A stretch of DNA of 64,000 bases from positions 62,001 through 126,000 of the forward strand of contig NZ_JAUOTO010000001.1 of assembly GCF_030546645.1 (NCBI RefSeq). Direction: 5' to 3'. Positions 28,843 to 36,635 of this stretch are shown one piece after another. Both the position numbers and the translations under genes were made by a program. The stretch comes from Flavitalea plasmicola. Lineage in GTDB: Bacteria > Bacteroidota > Bacteroidia > Chitinophagales > Chitinophagaceae. How positions within the stretch are numbered: position 1 is the stretch's first letter; every line of letters starts with the position of its first letter. The notes beneath the pieces were generated by a model. The model did no database searches and was not told where the DNA came from. It saw only the letters and a list, made by a program, of their open reading frames with translations.

Positions 28843-30744
28843 ATGAACCTAATGAAGATCTTTACAGCCAGCCTGTTCCTTTTGTTCAGCCATCTGCTGA
28901 TGGCGCAAACCGATTTTATCGGCGACCCTCCCCATTTTCCCGGACATCCCCGCATTTTGCTGCTAAAGGGGGAAGAGGAGGTCATTAAAACGACCATCGG
29001 CGGGAATGTGATCTGGGGAAAGATGCACCAGGCCATCCTGGATGAGTCAGATCACATATCGGGACTACCACCCGTAGAGCGGATCAAGATCGGCCGGCGG
29101 CTGCTGGACAAATCGAGAGAAGCCCTCAGGCGGCTGTTCTTTCTTTCCTATGCCTGGCGCACCACCCGGGATCTGAAATATCTCCGGCGCGGGGAAAAAG
29201 AAATGCTGGCGATTGCAGCATTCAGTGACTGGAACCCGTCCCATTTCCTGGATGTGGCCGAAATGACGATGGCGTTGTCCATCGGGTATGATTGGTTGTA
29301 TGACGACCTTTCGCCGGCATCCAGGTCGATAATAAAGCAGGCCATCATTGAAAAAGGGATCAGGCCATCCCTGGATCCCAGGAGCAATAGCAACTGGCTC
29401 AGGGCAGAGCATAACTGGAACCAGGTGTGTAATGCCGGTATGACCTATGGCGCACTGGCCATCTATGAAGATGATCCGGCATTGGCTAAGCAGGTGATCA
29501 ACCGTGCCATCGAAAATGTCGTATATGCGATGAAGGCTATGGGGCCGGACGGCAACTATCCCGAAGGCTACGGATACTGGGGGTATGGCACCAGCTTCAA
29601 TGTCATGCTGATCAGTGCGCTGGACAAAGCATTCGGAAAAGATTTCGGACTCAGCGAAATGCCGGGTTTCCTTAAAACCGCCGCTTTCCTGGAGAACATG
29701 ACGGGGCCTGCGAACCAGCCTTTCAATTTTTCAGATTCCCATGCCAATGGCGGCATCGAGCCGGCCATGTTCTGGTTTGCCCAAAAGAATGCAGACCCTT
29801 CTCTGTTATGGGTGGAGCGCAGCCGCCTGCTGACCGAGGTTCCCCAAAAACATGTCAACGACCGTTTGCTGCCTGCCATGATGATCTGGGGAAAGGACAT
29901 CAGGATCGGGAATATCCGGCCACCCAAAGCCACGCTATGGGTGGGCAGGGGTGCGAACCCCGTGGCGCTGATGCGTACGTCCTGGACGGATTCCGCCGCG
30001 ATCTATGTTGGCATGAAAGGCGGCTCGGCCGGCATCAATCATGCCCATATGGACGTGGGGGCCTTTGTCATGGACGCCGGGGGCGTAAGATGGGCGATGG
30101 ACCTCGGTGCGCAGGATTATGAGTCGCTGGAGTCCAAAGGCATGCAGATCTTCGGCAGGACCCAGGACGCCCAGCGCTGGACCATTTTCAGATATGTCAA
30201 CCAGGCGCACAATACCCTGACCATTAATGACCAGCATCAGCGTGTAGCAGGCTTTGCGCCTATCACGGGAGCCTCTTCGTCGATTGATTTTATGAATGCC
30301 GTCACCGACTTGTCGGAAATATACAAAGGAGCTGTGGCAAAGGCACGGCGTGGCATCGCCATCGTCGACAGACAATGGGTGGTCGTACGGGATGAGATAG
30401 AGACGGGGGATACGGCAGCCATCGTCCGGTGGACGCTGGTCACCCCGGCGGCTGTAACGGTGACGGATAATAGAAATGCGGTGCTTACACAAAGCGGACA
30501 ACGGCTGATGATGCGGGTAGACGCACCTGGTGAGGTCGTGCTGCGCACCTGGCCTACCGATCCGCCGCCCAATAGCTATGATGCGCCGAATCCCGGCACC
30601 ATCCGGACGGGATTTGAGCTGCGACTGCCGGCAAGGACCAAAACGTCCATTACGGTGTCGCTGATCCCTGAGAAAGCGGCTACTGCAGCCAATAAGAACA
30701 TCGGCCCCTTGTCATCCTGGAAACAGGATAATTTAATCAAATGA
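28843..30744 (+). CDS. Heparinase II/III-family polysaccharide lyase
   Basis: A 633-residue exported protein (signal MKIFTASLFLLFSHLLMAQ). An N-terminal alpha/alpha toroid carries HNWNQVCNAG and EGYGYWGYG, and a C-terminal beta-sandwich begins near 380 with INHAHMDVGAFVMDAGGVRW, the Hep_II_III motif. This class cleaves uronate-containing polysaccharides by beta-elimination. ATG 28843 was chosen over GTG 28819; ATG 28852 is also possible. It starts 24 bases after the preceding lyase, and its stop shares ATGA with the LacI gene. With the preceding lyase it points to an acidic glycan substrate. Confidence 0.85.
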   Translation: MNLMKIFTASLFLLFSHLLMAQTDFIGDPPHFPGHPRILLLKGEEEVIKTTIGGNVIWGKMHQAILDESDHISGLPPVERIKIGRRLLDKSREALRRLFFLSYAWRTTRDLKYLRRGEKEMLAIAAFSDWNPSHFLDVAEMTMALSIGYDWLYDDLSPASRSIIKQAIIEKGIRPSLDPRSNSNWLRAEHNWNQVCNAGMTYGALAIYEDDPALAKQVINRAIENVVYAMKAMGPDGNYPEGYGYWGYGTSFNVMLISALDKAFGKDFGLSEMPGFLKTAAFLENMTGPANQPFNFSDSHANGGIEPAMFWFAQKNADPSLLWVERSRLLTEVPQKHVNDRLLPAMMIWGKDIRIGNIRPPKATLWVGRGANPVALMRTSWTDSAAIYVGMKGGSAGINHAHMDVGAFVMDAGGVRWAMDLGAQDYESLESKGMQIFGRTQDAQRWTIFRYVNQAHNTLTINDQHQRVAGFAPITGASSSIDFMNAVTDLSEIYKGAVAKARRGIAIVDRQWVVVRDEIETGDTAAIVRWTLVTPAAVTVTDNRNAVLTQSGQRLMMRVDAPGEVVLRTWPTDPPPNSYDAPNPGTIRTGFELRLPARTKTSITVSLIPEKAATAANKNIGPLSSWKQDNLIK

Positions 30745-31787
30745 AGAAAGAAGGATCCCAGCAACATTCCATACACGATCTTGCAAAAAAGCTGCACCTG
30801 TCGCCGGCGACGATCTCTCGGGTGCTGAACAACCATCCGCACGTCCATACAGAAACAAGGCGCAAAGTAATGGCGATGGTGGAAAAATTAGGGTACAAGC
30901 GCAATGCCATGGCTTCGGGGCTCAGAAGTAATAAAACCAATACGGTGGGGTTGATCGTTCCGCGCATATCCATGTTCTTCCATGCCGAGATCATCACCAC
31001 CATTCAAAATGGGCTGCATGGATACGGCTATAACCTCATCATTTGCCAGTCCAACGACTCCCTGGAAATGGAAAAGGAGCTTATCCGCACTTTGTATGCC
31101 TCCCGCGTAGATGCTGTCATCGTCGCCTGTACATTGTTTACCACCGATTTCGGCCATTTCGACCTTTTGACCGGGAACAATATCCCTGTCGTCTTTTACG
31201 ATCGTGTGCCCGTACAGCCATATCCGGCCTGTATCATTAAAGGGGACGACGTCAACGGCGGCTACCTGGCGGGCATGCATCTGCTGGAGCTGGGATGCCG
31301 GAGGATCGCCTGTATTTCCGGGCCGCTGAACTGCAACCTGTACATCGATCGCCTCGCAGGCTTCCAAAAGGCCATGCAGCAGTACGACGTACCCTTGTCG
31401 GAGGGTCAGCTGTTCTACCATGAGCTGAGCGCTGAAAATGCGAGAAGGACAATGCATCGATTGTTTGCGGAAAAACCTTATCCGGATGGTATTTTTGCCG
31501 CCAATGATGTCAGCGCGCTGGAAGCGTTGCAGTTTGTAAAAGAGATGGGCGTACGGGTGCCTGATGAACTAAAGATCGTGGGTTATTCGAATGACCCCCG
31601 TTCTTCCATTATCTCACCTTCCATGACAACGATCGAGCAATTTCCGGCGGGCATCGGTAAGGTGATCGTGACCGAGCTGGTCAGGATGCTGAAAGCGGAC
31701 AAAGCCAGGACAGCCGGGGCTGTTGCCGGCTTTCCCCAGATCATTACGCCTGTCGAATTGATCAAACGGAGGTCTACTTGTGGATAA
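30741..31787 (+). CDS. LacI-family regulator of the polysaccharide locus
   Basis: A 348-residue regulator. The N-terminal LacI helix-turn-helix is IHDLAKKLHLSPATISRVLNN, the hinge region ends near 60 (NAMASGLRSNKTNTVGLIVP) and a periplasmic-binding-like sugar domain follows. The start overlaps the lyase stop by 4 bases (ATGA), so it is made as the last gene of the operon. Two LacI-type palindromes in front of the second susC are its likely sites, giving autoregulation and induction by a sugar from the polysaccharide. Confidence 0.9.
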   Translation: MKKEGSQQHSIHDLAKKLHLSPATISRVLNNHPHVHTETRRKVMAMVEKLGYKRNAMASGLRSNKTNTVGLIVPRISMFFHAEIITTIQNGLHGYGYNLIICQSNDSLEMEKELIRTLYASRVDAVIVACTLFTTDFGHFDLLTGNNIPVVFYDRVPVQPYPACIIKGDDVNGGYLAGMHLLELGCRRIACISGPLNCNLYIDRLAGFQKAMQQYDVPLSEGQLFYHELSAENARRTMHRLFAEKPYPDGIFAANDVSALEALQFVKEMGVRVPDELKIVGYSNDPRSSIISPSMTTIEQFPAGIGKVIVTELVRMLKADKARTAGAVAGFPQIITPVELIKRRSTCG

Positions 31788-31804
31788 ATGGCCAGGTCAT
31801 GGCA

Positions 31805-31833
31805 TAAAAAAATCCCCGGTTGTTCACCAGGGA
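31805..31833 (-). terminator. Hairpin with U-run on the minus strand
   Basis: TCCCCGGT (31813-31820) and ACCAGGGA (31826-31833) pair with one mismatch. The A-run 31805-31811 gives a U-run only for a minus-strand transcript. No minus-strand gene is seen to its right up to the histidine kinase gene, so either it ends a small untracked RNA or it is a weak terminator for the LacI operon. Confidence 0.45.
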
Positions 31834-31909
31834 CTGCTTAATCAAATACCATAACCATTAAACCTTATCCTATTAGTACCTGCAAATTAAGCCTCCTTCA
31901 TGAATACCC

Positions 31910-31927
31910 GCTAGAACTAGTTCTAGC
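31910..31927. repeat. Perfect 18-base palindrome
   Basis: GCTAGAACTAGTTCTAGC is fully self-complementary and lies 94 bases before the histidine kinase start in a 233-base gap. It looks like an operator for a dimeric regulator; no matching site was seen elsewhere in the window. Confidence 0.5.
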
Positions 31928-32020
31928 TGTATATTGGGCATTGTGCATAGAAAGCCTATTTTAGCCTTTGGATGAACGGAAATTTATTCCTTAAATTATT
32001 GAAAGGCAATATATTATACT

Positions 32021-33340
32021 ATGTCCAACCTTCACCTGAACCTGCTAAGCCTCATTACATCCGTCCGGAATACAGGTACAAAAGGGATCAAAGAGGAGGA
32101 GGAGCTCAGAAGGATCCGCCTGGTCAACTCGCTGAGCATGGCTATCGTAAGCCTGATCCTGGTGATCGGCCTGCTTTTTTTTCTCCTGACAGGGAAATTA
32201 TCTATTCTCCTCCCGGCAATCGCGGAGCTGCTGCTGGCCCTGAGTCCCCTTTTTTTGAACAGGAACGGTAAGTATGTGGCAGCCTGTCTCGTGACCTATC
32301 TCACCCAATGCGTCGCTTCTTTATATTTCGGAATGGTGCTGGGAAATGTAATTGAGCTACAGACGGTGGTGTTTTTTCTCCTCCTCCTTACTTTCCTGCT
32401 ATTTGACAATTCAATTCTCCGAAAGGTGTGCTTTACGGTGGCGCTGGTCATACTTGTCACGCTGGAAGCCAATTATTTCCTGGTGTTTGTCAAACCCCTG
32501 CCTTTAAGCCAACCATATTCGGTGATCTTTAAGACCCTTTCTTTCTTTGGTCTTTTCTGCCTGATCATTATTGTCGGGTCTCCTTATGTAAAGAGCCACG
32601 ACTCCAGCTACAAGCTGAAGAAATCACTGAAGAACGAAGAAAACCAGAACTATGCAAAAAGTGTGTTTATCAGGAATGTATCGCATGAGATCCAGGGGAC
32701 TTTTCTCGGGATCATCAAAATGGCGCAATCCCTCAGGGCGGGCCTGGAAAGGAAAGAAGATATCGTGTCCCTTTCCGACGATCTGATCGATGGGTGCCAT
32801 ACTTACAAGCGCATGCTTACAAATCTGTTGGAGTATACGAAGATCGATGCCGGGGTGATGGATAGCGTTTACGCCAGCGCAATAGATCTCCGGACATTCC
32901 TGCAGAAGATAATCAATGTCAACAAATACTCCGCCATTGAAAAAGGTGTGGAGATCCATCTGTCCGTCGCCGACGAAATTCCCCTGGTATTAAGGAGTGA
33001 CGAGATCCGGCTTACGCAGATCTTTAACAACTTACTGACCAACGCCATTAAATTTACACGCCCCGCCAGCAATATTTATGTCATCGTTGAAAAGGGGGAA
33101 GATTCCTGGCAACTATACGTAAGGGATGAGGGTCCGGGGATCCCTGAAGAAAAGCTAAAAAGTATCTTCGACCTCTTTGTAACGGACCGTGACCTGGAAG
33201 GCAACCGCGAAGGCGTGGGCCTGGGCCTGTTTATTACCAGGCATTTGGTGGAGGACCTGTTAAAAGGCACGATCAGCGTAAAAAGTCAGGAGAACAGGGG
33301 GGCTTGTTTCCAGGTGTCATTACCCCTGGAAACAATATAA
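32021..33340 (+). CDS. Membrane sensor histidine kinase with atypical H-box
   Basis: A 439-residue kinase. A short cytoplasmic N-terminus is followed by about six membrane helices (40-188) with almost no periplasmic loop, so the signal is probably membrane-borne. The HisKA domain has the phospho-acceptor His222 in VSHEIQGTF; the usual ELRTPL/EIRNPL is changed after the Glu. The ATPase domain has the N box NLLTNAIKFT, G1 DEGPGIP and G2 GVGLGLFIT. No receiver domain is attached. The nearest response regulator is at 34643, beyond a convergent terpene synthase gene. Confidence 0.88.
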   Translation: MSNLHLNLLSLITSVRNTGTKGIKEEEELRRIRLVNSLSMAIVSLILVIGLLFFLLTGKLSILLPAIAELLLALSPLFLNRNGKYVAACLVTYLTQCVASLYFGMVLGNVIELQTVVFFLLLLTFLLFDNSILRKVCFTVALVILVTLEANYFLVFVKPLPLSQPYSVIFKTLSFFGLFCLIIIVGSPYVKSHDSSYKLKKSLKNEENQNYAKSVFIRNVSHEIQGTFLGIIKMAQSLRAGLERKEDIVSLSDDLIDGCHTYKRMLTNLLEYTKIDAGVMDSVYASAIDLRTFLQKIINVNKYSAIEKGVEIHLSVADEIPLVLRSDEIRLTQIFNNLLTNAIKFTRPASNIYVIVEKGEDSWQLYVRDEGPGIPEEKLKSIFDLFVTDRDLEGNREGVGLGLFITRHLVEDLLKGTISVKSQENRGACFQVSLPLETI

Positions 33341-33358
33341 GCGCCCGGACCCGGCATA

Positions 33359-34462
33359 TCAGGACGGCAGCCTTGTCTCTTTCCAGATCGACTGCGGTCT
33401 TTTATACCTTTTTGTATATACCTGCCATACCCAGCATGCCTGAACGCATCTTTCAAGTCCGGTGAGATACCCGTTCAATGTATCGTGAAGCCCGGGATCA
33501 TGAATGGCGCCTCTTATCTTATCCAGTAGCGTGAAGCATTCCTGCAGCAGATCGCGTACAATGGAGGATGCGGCCAGGAGGGCGGACCTCAGGGACATTT
33601 CCGGGTTGTTCAACAATATGATCATGACCAGGTTTGAATCGCAATTGTTGTCTATGACTTCCTTTTCAAATGAAAAGAGATCATTCATCAGACAGCCGAT
33701 GAGGCTTACCACCCAATTGAGCCGGCTAAGATCATCGGCGATGCCCAGGTGATCCAGGACTTCCCAATCAAGGAATGCACCAGCGCTGTATTCTATCATC
33801 ATGACCGTGTGGGGCATACCGGATACATGACAGCGCTGTTCGAAATATTCATCCGGGCTCAGGACGTATCCGATGCCGGAGGAATTACAATCCTTATGAG
33901 CCAGTTCGATATGATAGCAATAGAGCTGCAGGAATTTGTCAAACCAGCCCTTTGTGGACGTCGCATCCATGTCGTTCAGCATCTCGAAGTTGGCGATCTC
34001 GATGGGCTTTGCTTCCGCGGTCAGGGCCCTGGACTGCGAAAGGGCGGACATACGCTCCTTGATATTGCTGTACAGCGTCCTTTGCAGGAGGGGTAGATGG
34101 GGAAAGACTTCTCTTCCCATGATGTCGTTGAGATAGAAATCGATGACATTGTTCTTTACGATGGGGATGATGCGGGACAGGGGAGCGGACGGAAACAAAT
34201 ACATCGCGCAGGTGATGTAATGTTCGGCGCCGGGTAGCCATATGCCGTATGCATCACAAAAACATTTGATGTTTTTTGCTAATGCATCAGCGTCGGGATG
34301 CGGTGCGAATGGCTTGCAATATTCGTCCAGCTGAATGGTTCGGGGGGATAATAAATGCAGGAGCGAAAAGGGAGAACGGGCTGCTGTCAGACGGCGATAT
34401 TCCGGGCGAATACGGTCCAGGAGAACGCATGCGGCTTCCTGAACGTTTTGTTCAAGTTTCAT
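33359..34462 (-). CDS. Class I terpene synthase
   Basis: A 367-residue class I terpene cyclase of bacterial type. The NSE magnesium motif is seen as NDLFSFEKE starting at Asn260, and the C-terminal RY pair is R352-Y353 (TKRYKR). The aspartate-rich motif is non-canonical: D108-FYLN-D113 rather than DDxxD/E. An upstream Arg before the NSE helix (EQRCHVSG) fits the diphosphate sensor. Chitinophaga relatives make sesqui- or diterpenes; the product here cannot be predicted. No prenyltransferase or P450 gene is adjacent. ATG at 34462 preferred over TTG at 34468. The gene is convergent with the kinase gene. Confidence 0.85.
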   Translation of the reverse strand: MKLEQNVQEAACVLLDRIRPEYRRLTAARSPFSLLHLLSPRTIQLDEYCKPFAPHPDADALAKNIKCFCDAYGIWLPGAEHYITCAMYLFPSAPLSRIIPIVKNNVIDFYLNDIMGREVFPHLPLLQRTLYSNIKERMSALSQSRALTAEAKPIEIANFEMLNDMDATSTKGWFDKFLQLYCYHIELAHKDCNSSGIGYVLSPDEYFEQRCHVSGMPHTVMMIEYSAGAFLDWEVLDHLGIADDLSRLNWVVSLIGCLMNDLFSFEKEVIDNNCDSNLVMIILLNNPEMSLRSALLAASSIVRDLLQECFTLLDKIRGAIHDPGLHDTLNGYLTGLERCVQACWVWQVYTKRYKRPQSIWKETRLPS

Positions 34463-34642
34463 AATCAATGGTTTAATAGTTAATGTTGCCCCTAGAAATT
34501 AGTAAGAATAATTTTATCAAATAATAGACGATTGTCTATGTGGAAGGGTAAGAAGAAGCACTTATGCAGGACTAAAGCAAATGCGAATATTCTTGTAAGG
34601 CAAACGTATTTTGTAATTTTATCATAGCATCCAACCAATCAC

Positions 34643-35254
34643 ATGCAACCGAAGATCCTATTGGCAGATGACCATAGTATGATCCGGAGGGGACTGAGGG
34701 CCTCGTTCAAATTCGAACTGGGCTATACGGACGTGGCCGAGGTTGCCAGCTGCAATGAGCTTATGAAGGAGCTCAAGAGCAAGGAATATACACACCTTAT
34801 ATTGGATATCAATTTATCGGATGGCAGCAGCCTGGAAGTGCTGCCGAATGTCAGGCTGTTATATCCCGATCTCAGGATTGCGATGCTCAGCATGCAGCCC
34901 TCCGCCATCTACGCAAAAGTGCTGAAGCAATACGGGGATATGTACTTTATCAACAAGGCGGCGCTGGAAGAGGACACGACGCGGCTGCTGAAGCAGTTCC
35001 TGTCGAATGAGCCGCCGCCGGAGGACATAGACCGGAATGATGACTCCAATCCTTTTACACATTTCACGATGCGGGAGCTGGAGATCCTCCATTATTTACT
35101 GAAGGGTTTTAAGACCAGTGAGATCGCGGCCGAGCTGGGGCTGAGGAAGAATACGATCTCCACCGTCAAGAGCAGGATCTTCGAGAAGACGAAGACGAGG
35201 AATTTGCTGGAATTGACGGAGCTGGCGACCCTGCTGAACGTAAGGTTCCATTAG
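34643..35254 (+). CDS. LuxR/NarL-type response regulator
   Basis: A 203-residue two-domain regulator. The receiver domain (1-120) has the acidic pair D9-D10, the phospho-acceptor D55 (LILDINLSDGS) and the conserved lysine in FINKAA. The GerE-type helix-turn-helix follows at about 138-200 (TMRELEILHYLLKGFKTSEIAAEL). No kinase gene is directly attached; the closest is at 32021 on the same strand with the terpene synthase between them. Confidence 0.9.
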   Translation: MQPKILLADDHSMIRRGLRASFKFELGYTDVAEVASCNELMKELKSKEYTHLILDINLSDGSSLEVLPNVRLLYPDLRIAMLSMQPSAIYAKVLKQYGDMYFINKAALEEDTTRLLKQFLSNEPPPEDIDRNDDSNPFTHFTMRELEILHYLLKGFKTSEIAAELGLRKNTISTVKSRIFEKTKTRNLLELTELATLLNVRFH

Positions 35255-35275
35255 GACGGGTGCTCCGCCCTGATG

Positions 35276-35285
35276 ACAGTACTGT
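35276..35285. repeat. Short palindrome upstream of hsp20
   Basis: ACAGTACTGT is a perfect 10-base palindrome 104 bases before the Hsp20 start. It may be an operator. It does not match the CIRCE heat-shock element. Confidence 0.3.
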
Positions 35286-35388
35286 GAAAAATTTTCAGCC
35301 CAGGCGCCATGCTGAAATGTCAAAATATCATTTTCTACGGCGTTGGCATTTCTCTTGATATGCTCTTTTTTAAAAAAAGGAGGATCAT

Positions 35389-35853
35389 ATGACTAACATC
35401 ATCAAGAAAGAAAACCGCCAGCCGGCAACTTTTGGAAGCGTTGTAGATCAAATCTTCCACAATAATCTAAGCCGGTTCTTCGAAGACACGTCCTGGGGGT
35501 TCAACGGACTGCAGGCACGCAATCAGGTCCCTGTGAATATACGGGAGACGGATAAGACGTATGAAATGGAGATCATCGCTCCGGGACTGCGGAAAGAAGA
35601 TTTTCAGCTGAATCTGGCGGGCGACCTGCTGACGGTGTCCTTTGACCACAAGGAAGAGAAGGAGGGAGAGAACAAGGAGACTGGCTGGTTGCGCAAAGAA
35701 TATGGCAGGCGCAGCTTCAGCCGGAGCTTTACCGTTGACGATACCGTCGATGTGGAGCAGGCGGCTGCAAGGTACCAGGACGGGATCCTGTATGTGAGCC
35801 TGCCGAAAAAAGAGCATGCTCAGCAGCTGTCCCGGACCATTCAAATTCAGTAA
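35389..35853 (+). CDS. Small heat shock protein, Hsp20 family
   Basis: A 154-residue ATP-independent holdase chaperone. The alpha-crystallin domain spans about 45-140 (VNIRETDKTYEMEIIAPGL through GILYVSLPKKE), with a C-terminal I-x-I tail (IQIQ) for oligomer assembly. The ATG has a strong AAGGAGG site at 35377-35383, unusual in this window, consistent with rapid high-level synthesis. Confidence 0.93.
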   Translation: MTNIIKKENRQPATFGSVVDQIFHNNLSRFFEDTSWGFNGLQARNQVPVNIRETDKTYEMEIIAPGLRKEDFQLNLAGDLLTVSFDHKEEKEGENKETGWLRKEYGRRSFSRSFTVDDTVDVEQAAARYQDGILYVSLPKKEHAQQLSRTIQIQ

Positions 35854-35886
35854 ATACTCATCTGGCAACAAAGATGTATGACGTTT

Positions 35887-35914
35887 GCAGGCGGGATAGT
35901 CCTATTCCGCCTGC
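35887..35914 (+). terminator. Terminator-like hairpin after hsp20
   Basis: GCAGGCGGGATAG pairs with CTATTCCGCCTGC (one G-U pair), followed by CTTTGTTG. The stem is strong and the U-run imperfect. It lies 34 bases after the hsp20 stop. Confidence 0.6.
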
Positions 35915-36038
35915 CTTTGTTGAACCTGCCTCCATCGATGGGCGGCTCCGCAAACGTTGCCGGTGTCGTTGCCGGAAATAAATCCACACAACGCACATAA
36001 GCGCTGCTTCAATTCTCCTTAAATTGTATCACTGGCCA

Positions 36039-36464
36039 ATGAAAGAGGAAATTGTTCATAGCGCCCTCGATAATCTGAAAAAGGCCGCACCTGTGCGTGC
36101 CGCGTGGAAAGCTACGAATAATAAGGAGATGGATGGGCGGCTGGAGATTCACATGATGAACAGGAAAGTGGTGTTGCAGACTATTGTAATAAAGGAAGTG
36201 GGTGATGATCAGTTGAGCCAGATCTATAAGCTCGCCTACAAGCATGCCGCTTTCATCGTCATCGCACGTAAGATCTCTCCGAAGGTAAAAGAGATATTAA
36301 GACAAATATACCAGCCCTATCTCGAAGAGAGTGGGGACATTTTTCTTTATCAAAAGAACGCCTGCCTGCTGATTGACCGGCAATCTGACGCACCGCACTC
36401 GTTACCGGCATCGATTCCGGAAATAAAGTCATCCCTACCATTAAGCCTTAAAGAGAAAGTTTAG
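36039..36464 (+). CDS. Truncated AbiEi-like antitoxin
   Basis: A 141-residue protein. It resembles the N-terminal half of Bacteroidota proteins annotated as type IV toxin-antitoxin AbiEi-family antitoxins: a basic helix region, strands KVVLQTIVIKEV, then FIVIARKISPKVKEILRQI and YLEESGDIFLY. Such proteins normally continue well past 250 residues; here the frame ends shortly after the GDIFLY strand and no AbiEii toxin gene follows. It may be a remnant or a short form. ATG 36039 preferred over TTG 36024. The family call is from pattern memory. Confidence 0.5.
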   Translation: MKEEIVHSALDNLKKAAPVRAAWKATNNKEMDGRLEIHMMNRKVVLQTIVIKEVGDDQLSQIYKLAYKHAAFIVIARKISPKVKEILRQIYQPYLEESGDIFLYQKNACLLIDRQSDAPHSLPASIPEIKSSLPLSLKEKV

Positions 36465-36635
36465 TAAGATTGTGTTGCTTATGATATATGTGCGCACTCC
36501 GTCGGGGGTGATGCACCGGAAGCCAATTAAAACTACAGCATATGAAAATTCTTCATTCTTCACCTCAGGCATACCATTACCTTTTTTCTCTTTCCTAAAA
36601 AAATACCAGTAACAATAACCAAAACTCAATAATCA

